From positions 1 through 6,195 of the forward strand of contig SXZD01000187.1 of assembly GCA_005788065.1 (NCBI GenBank): 6,195 bases of DNA, written 5' to 3'. A program made the position numbers and the translations under genes. The notes under the pieces were generated by a model. The model was not told the DNA's origin, made no database searches, and saw nothing but the letters and a program-made list of their open reading frames with translations. Shown piece after piece: positions 5,550 through 6,195 of the stretch. Source of the stretch: Burkholderiales bacterium (GTDB lineage: Bacteria > Pseudomonadota > Gammaproteobacteria > Burkholderiales > Burkholderiaceae_B). How positions within the stretch are numbered: position 1 is the first letter of the stretch; every line of letters begins with the position of its first letter.

Positions 5550-5580
5550 AAAAAAAGCCACCCCAGTAATCTGAGGTGGC
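5550..5580 (-). terminator. Intrinsic terminator of the tRNA-Ile gene (possibly shared with the hydrolase gene)
   Basis: On the minus strand GCCACCTCAG and CTGGGGTGGC pair over 10 bp (one U-G) around the loop ATTA and are followed by seven T. It begins 8 nt after the tRNA CCA end. Read on the plus strand the stem has one C/A mismatch and a poor T-run (ATTCTTGTT), but it sits 10 nt past the hydrolase stop and may also help end that transcript. Confidence 0.85.
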
Positions 5581-5588
5581 ATTCTTGT

Positions 5589-5932
5589 TGGTAGGCCGTG
5601 TTGGACTTGAACCAACGACCAAAGGATTCCGGTTTGTGCGAGTTTCCCCGCTCCCTGGACTATCTCATCACCCACGCCGTGGATTGCTCCACTCGTTTGG
5701 GTGCCGGGCGCTAAACGGACGCTTATCGGATTGGCTCCTCACGTCCTAGTCTCTGCACCTTCTCACCTACCGATCTTTCGATCTGCCTTCGGTGAGCTTG
5801 GCTCAGGATTGCCGGGCTGTTTTTCAACAACTGACGGTTTCCCTGAGTTCACCCGGTTTTTCCACGCTCGCTTTCACGAACGGGTCACCATCAGGATGAG
5901 TCCTCTGCTCTGACCAACTGAGCTAACGGCCC
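5589..5932 (-). tRNA. tRNA-Ile(CAU), interrupted by a group I intron in the anticodon loop
   Basis: The 5' exon is 5932-5896 (37 nt) and the 3' exon is 5628-5589 (40 nt). Joined, they give a full 77-nt cloverleaf. The acceptor stem GGGCCGT/ACGGCCT has a G1-U72 pair; the D-arm is GCTC/GAGC; the anticodon stem GAGGA/TCCTT encloses loop CTCATAA; the T-arm GTTGG/CCAAC encloses loop TTCAAGT; and the 3' ACCA is encoded. The anticodon is CAU. The variable and T-arm sequence (TTTGGTCGTTGGTTCAAGTC) is close to bacterial isoleucine tRNA-2 genes such as E. coli ileX, where C34 becomes lysidine to read AUA; elongator Met is the less likely alternative. The gene depends on intron removal to be functional. 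A terminator follows directly. Confidence 0.92.
5629..5895 (-). ncRNA. Group I self-splicing intron (267 nt) in tRNA-Ile(CAU)
   Basis: The intron lies between U36 of the anticodon and A37, and ends with the required G before the 3' exon. P1 forms between exon/intron UCAU-C and GGUGA (intron nt 7-11), with a U-G pair at the splice site. P4 is CTCAGG (5847-5842) with CCTGAG (5807-5802). P6 is CTCACC/GGTGAG (5796-5791, 5767-5762), with a GATC-GAAA-GATC tip (5783-5772). P7 is GACTA (5751-5747) with TAGTC (5662-5658). P9 is GCGGG-GAAA-CTCGC (5651-5638). The 3' part, including AGTCCAGGGAG and ACAAACCGG, closely matches my memory of the Azoarcus tRNA-Ile(CAU) intron (subgroup IC3). The region between the P7 strands is longer than I recall for Azoarcus (205 nt overall). 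P3 and P8 are not firmly resolved. The intron has no room for a homing endonuclease. Confidence 0.92.
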
Positions 5933-5963
5933 CTAACTTTTTTTGTCACACCAGAACACCGCA

Positions 5964-5992
5964 GATATGCAGTGATCAGGCGTTACAAACAA
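5964..5992 (-). promoter_or_regulatory. Candidate promoter of the intron-containing tRNA gene
   Basis: On the minus strand TTGTTT (5992-5987) and CATATC (5969-5964) are separated by 17 nt. Transcription would start about 25 nt before the tRNA. Both hexamers are only moderate matches to the consensus. Confidence 0.3.
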
Positions 5993-5997
5993 AAGCT

Positions 5998-6125
5998 GGT
6001 TGCATGAAGGTTGCATACGCGCACTCTGTGACCGCATTGCAACACCCACGCCAGTTTTGAATTTCTATCACTCCTACAAAAACATCAACCAAGACAACAA
6101 CTTACAAAGCACCTAGCAACCTTCA
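5998..6125. repeat. Cluster of short direct and inverted repeats between the tRNA and the tRNA fragment
   Basis: GGTTGCAT occurs twice with an 11-bp period (5998-6005 and 6009-6016). TGAAGGTTGC (6005-6014) is repeated in inverted form as GCAACCTTCA (6116-6125). A further ATTGCAAC lies near 6034-6041. No ORF of note is in 5941-6160. Such spaced short repeats resemble arm-type binding sites of tyrosine recombinases, but no integrase gene is in the window, so the role is inferred. Confidence 0.4.
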
Positions 6126-6162
6126 CGCCGCCTAGTGCAAAAATTTTCTTTTCGGAACTATT

Positions 6163-6195
6163 GATTATGAGTCCTCTGCTCTAACCGCTGAGCTA
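6163..6195 (-). pseudogene. Truncated tRNA 5' part with anticodon CAU, running off the right edge
   Basis: Read on the minus strand from the window edge: TA, D-arm GCTC-AGCGGTTA-GAGC, A, anticodon strand GAGGA, loop CTCATAA, then TC. After this the sequence (AATAGTTCCG) cannot pair with the rest of GAGGA, and no T-arm or CCA follows in the next 200 nt. The acceptor 5' strand lies outside the window. The 16-bp ATGAGTCCTCTGCTCT (6167-6182, plus-strand sense) is shared with the 5' exon of the intron-bearing tRNA (5896-5911), but the D-loop differs, so it derives from a different or diverged CAU tRNA gene. It is most likely a broken tRNA left at an integration or rearrangement point. Confidence 0.7.

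Noticed and set aside
5346..5675. 109-residue minus-strand ORF
   Set aside because: It would start inside the intron, cross the tRNA 3' exon and terminator, and end within the hydrolase gene in the wrong strand; not a plausible gene.
5701..5913. 70-residue plus-strand ORF
   Set aside because: It overlaps the tRNA 5' exon and the group I intron, whose RNA structure explains the sequence.
6126..6162. 3' half of the truncated tRNA continuing from the right-edge fragment
   Set aside because: TTCCGAAAAG is not a T-loop, no stem pairs with it, and no CCA end follows, so the fragment is treated as broken.
1..6195. CRISPR array, rRNA or insertion sequence
   Set aside because: No regularly spaced repeats, no rRNA-like sequence, and no transposase frame or terminal inverted repeats were seen.

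Overview
The window looks like an accessory (genomic-island-like) stretch of a betaproteobacterial chromosome, most likely Burkholderiales/Comamonadaceae. This rests on GC-rich codon use, the style of the hypothetical proteins, and a group I intron in tRNA-Ile(CAU) that resembles the Azoarcus one. The taxonomic call is inference. No housekeeping protein gene is visible.

Left part (1-930, minus strand): the 5' end of an adenine-specific DNA methyltransferase (Mod-like, running off the left edge), preceded by a Phd/YefM-family antitoxin with no toxin gene beside it. Both probably start from an AT-rich promoter region at about 860-935 that carries a perfect inverted repeat. They look like the start of a restriction-modification or related defence operon, with the Phd-like protein perhaps acting as its regulator.

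Middle part (930-3976, plus strand): a run of poorly known genes. These are a 361-residue protein of unknown function, a 26-codon leader ORF coupled to a 91-residue five-cysteine protein, a 132-residue protein of a family common on plasmids and integrative elements, and a 243-residue protein with the Gln/Cys, His, Asp layout of a C39/papain-like cysteine peptidase. The last two are 2 nt apart and translationally coupled. A repeated block (GAGGCTnnGTCACGTCCG) sits in the leaders of both the 26/91-residue pair and the 132/243-residue pair, so the two units may share a control element.

Right-middle part (4004-5546): a Cro/C1-type regulator on the minus strand diverges from a secreted dienelactone-hydrolase-family protein on the plus strand. 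The perfect palindrome GTAGTTAACTAC lies between them as a likely operator.

Right end (5550-6195, minus strand): the clearest unusual feature of the window. A tRNA-Ile(CAU) gene (5589-5932) is split directly after the anticodon by a 267-nt group I intron, and a strong intrinsic terminator follows it at 5550-5580. About 230 bp upstream of it lies a second tRNA 5' half, also with anticodon CAU, whose sequence stops looking like tRNA in the 3' strand of the anticodon stem. The gap between them carries short direct and inverted repeats. Together this looks like the scar or attachment end of an element integrated in a tRNA gene. No integrase is in view, so that remains inference.
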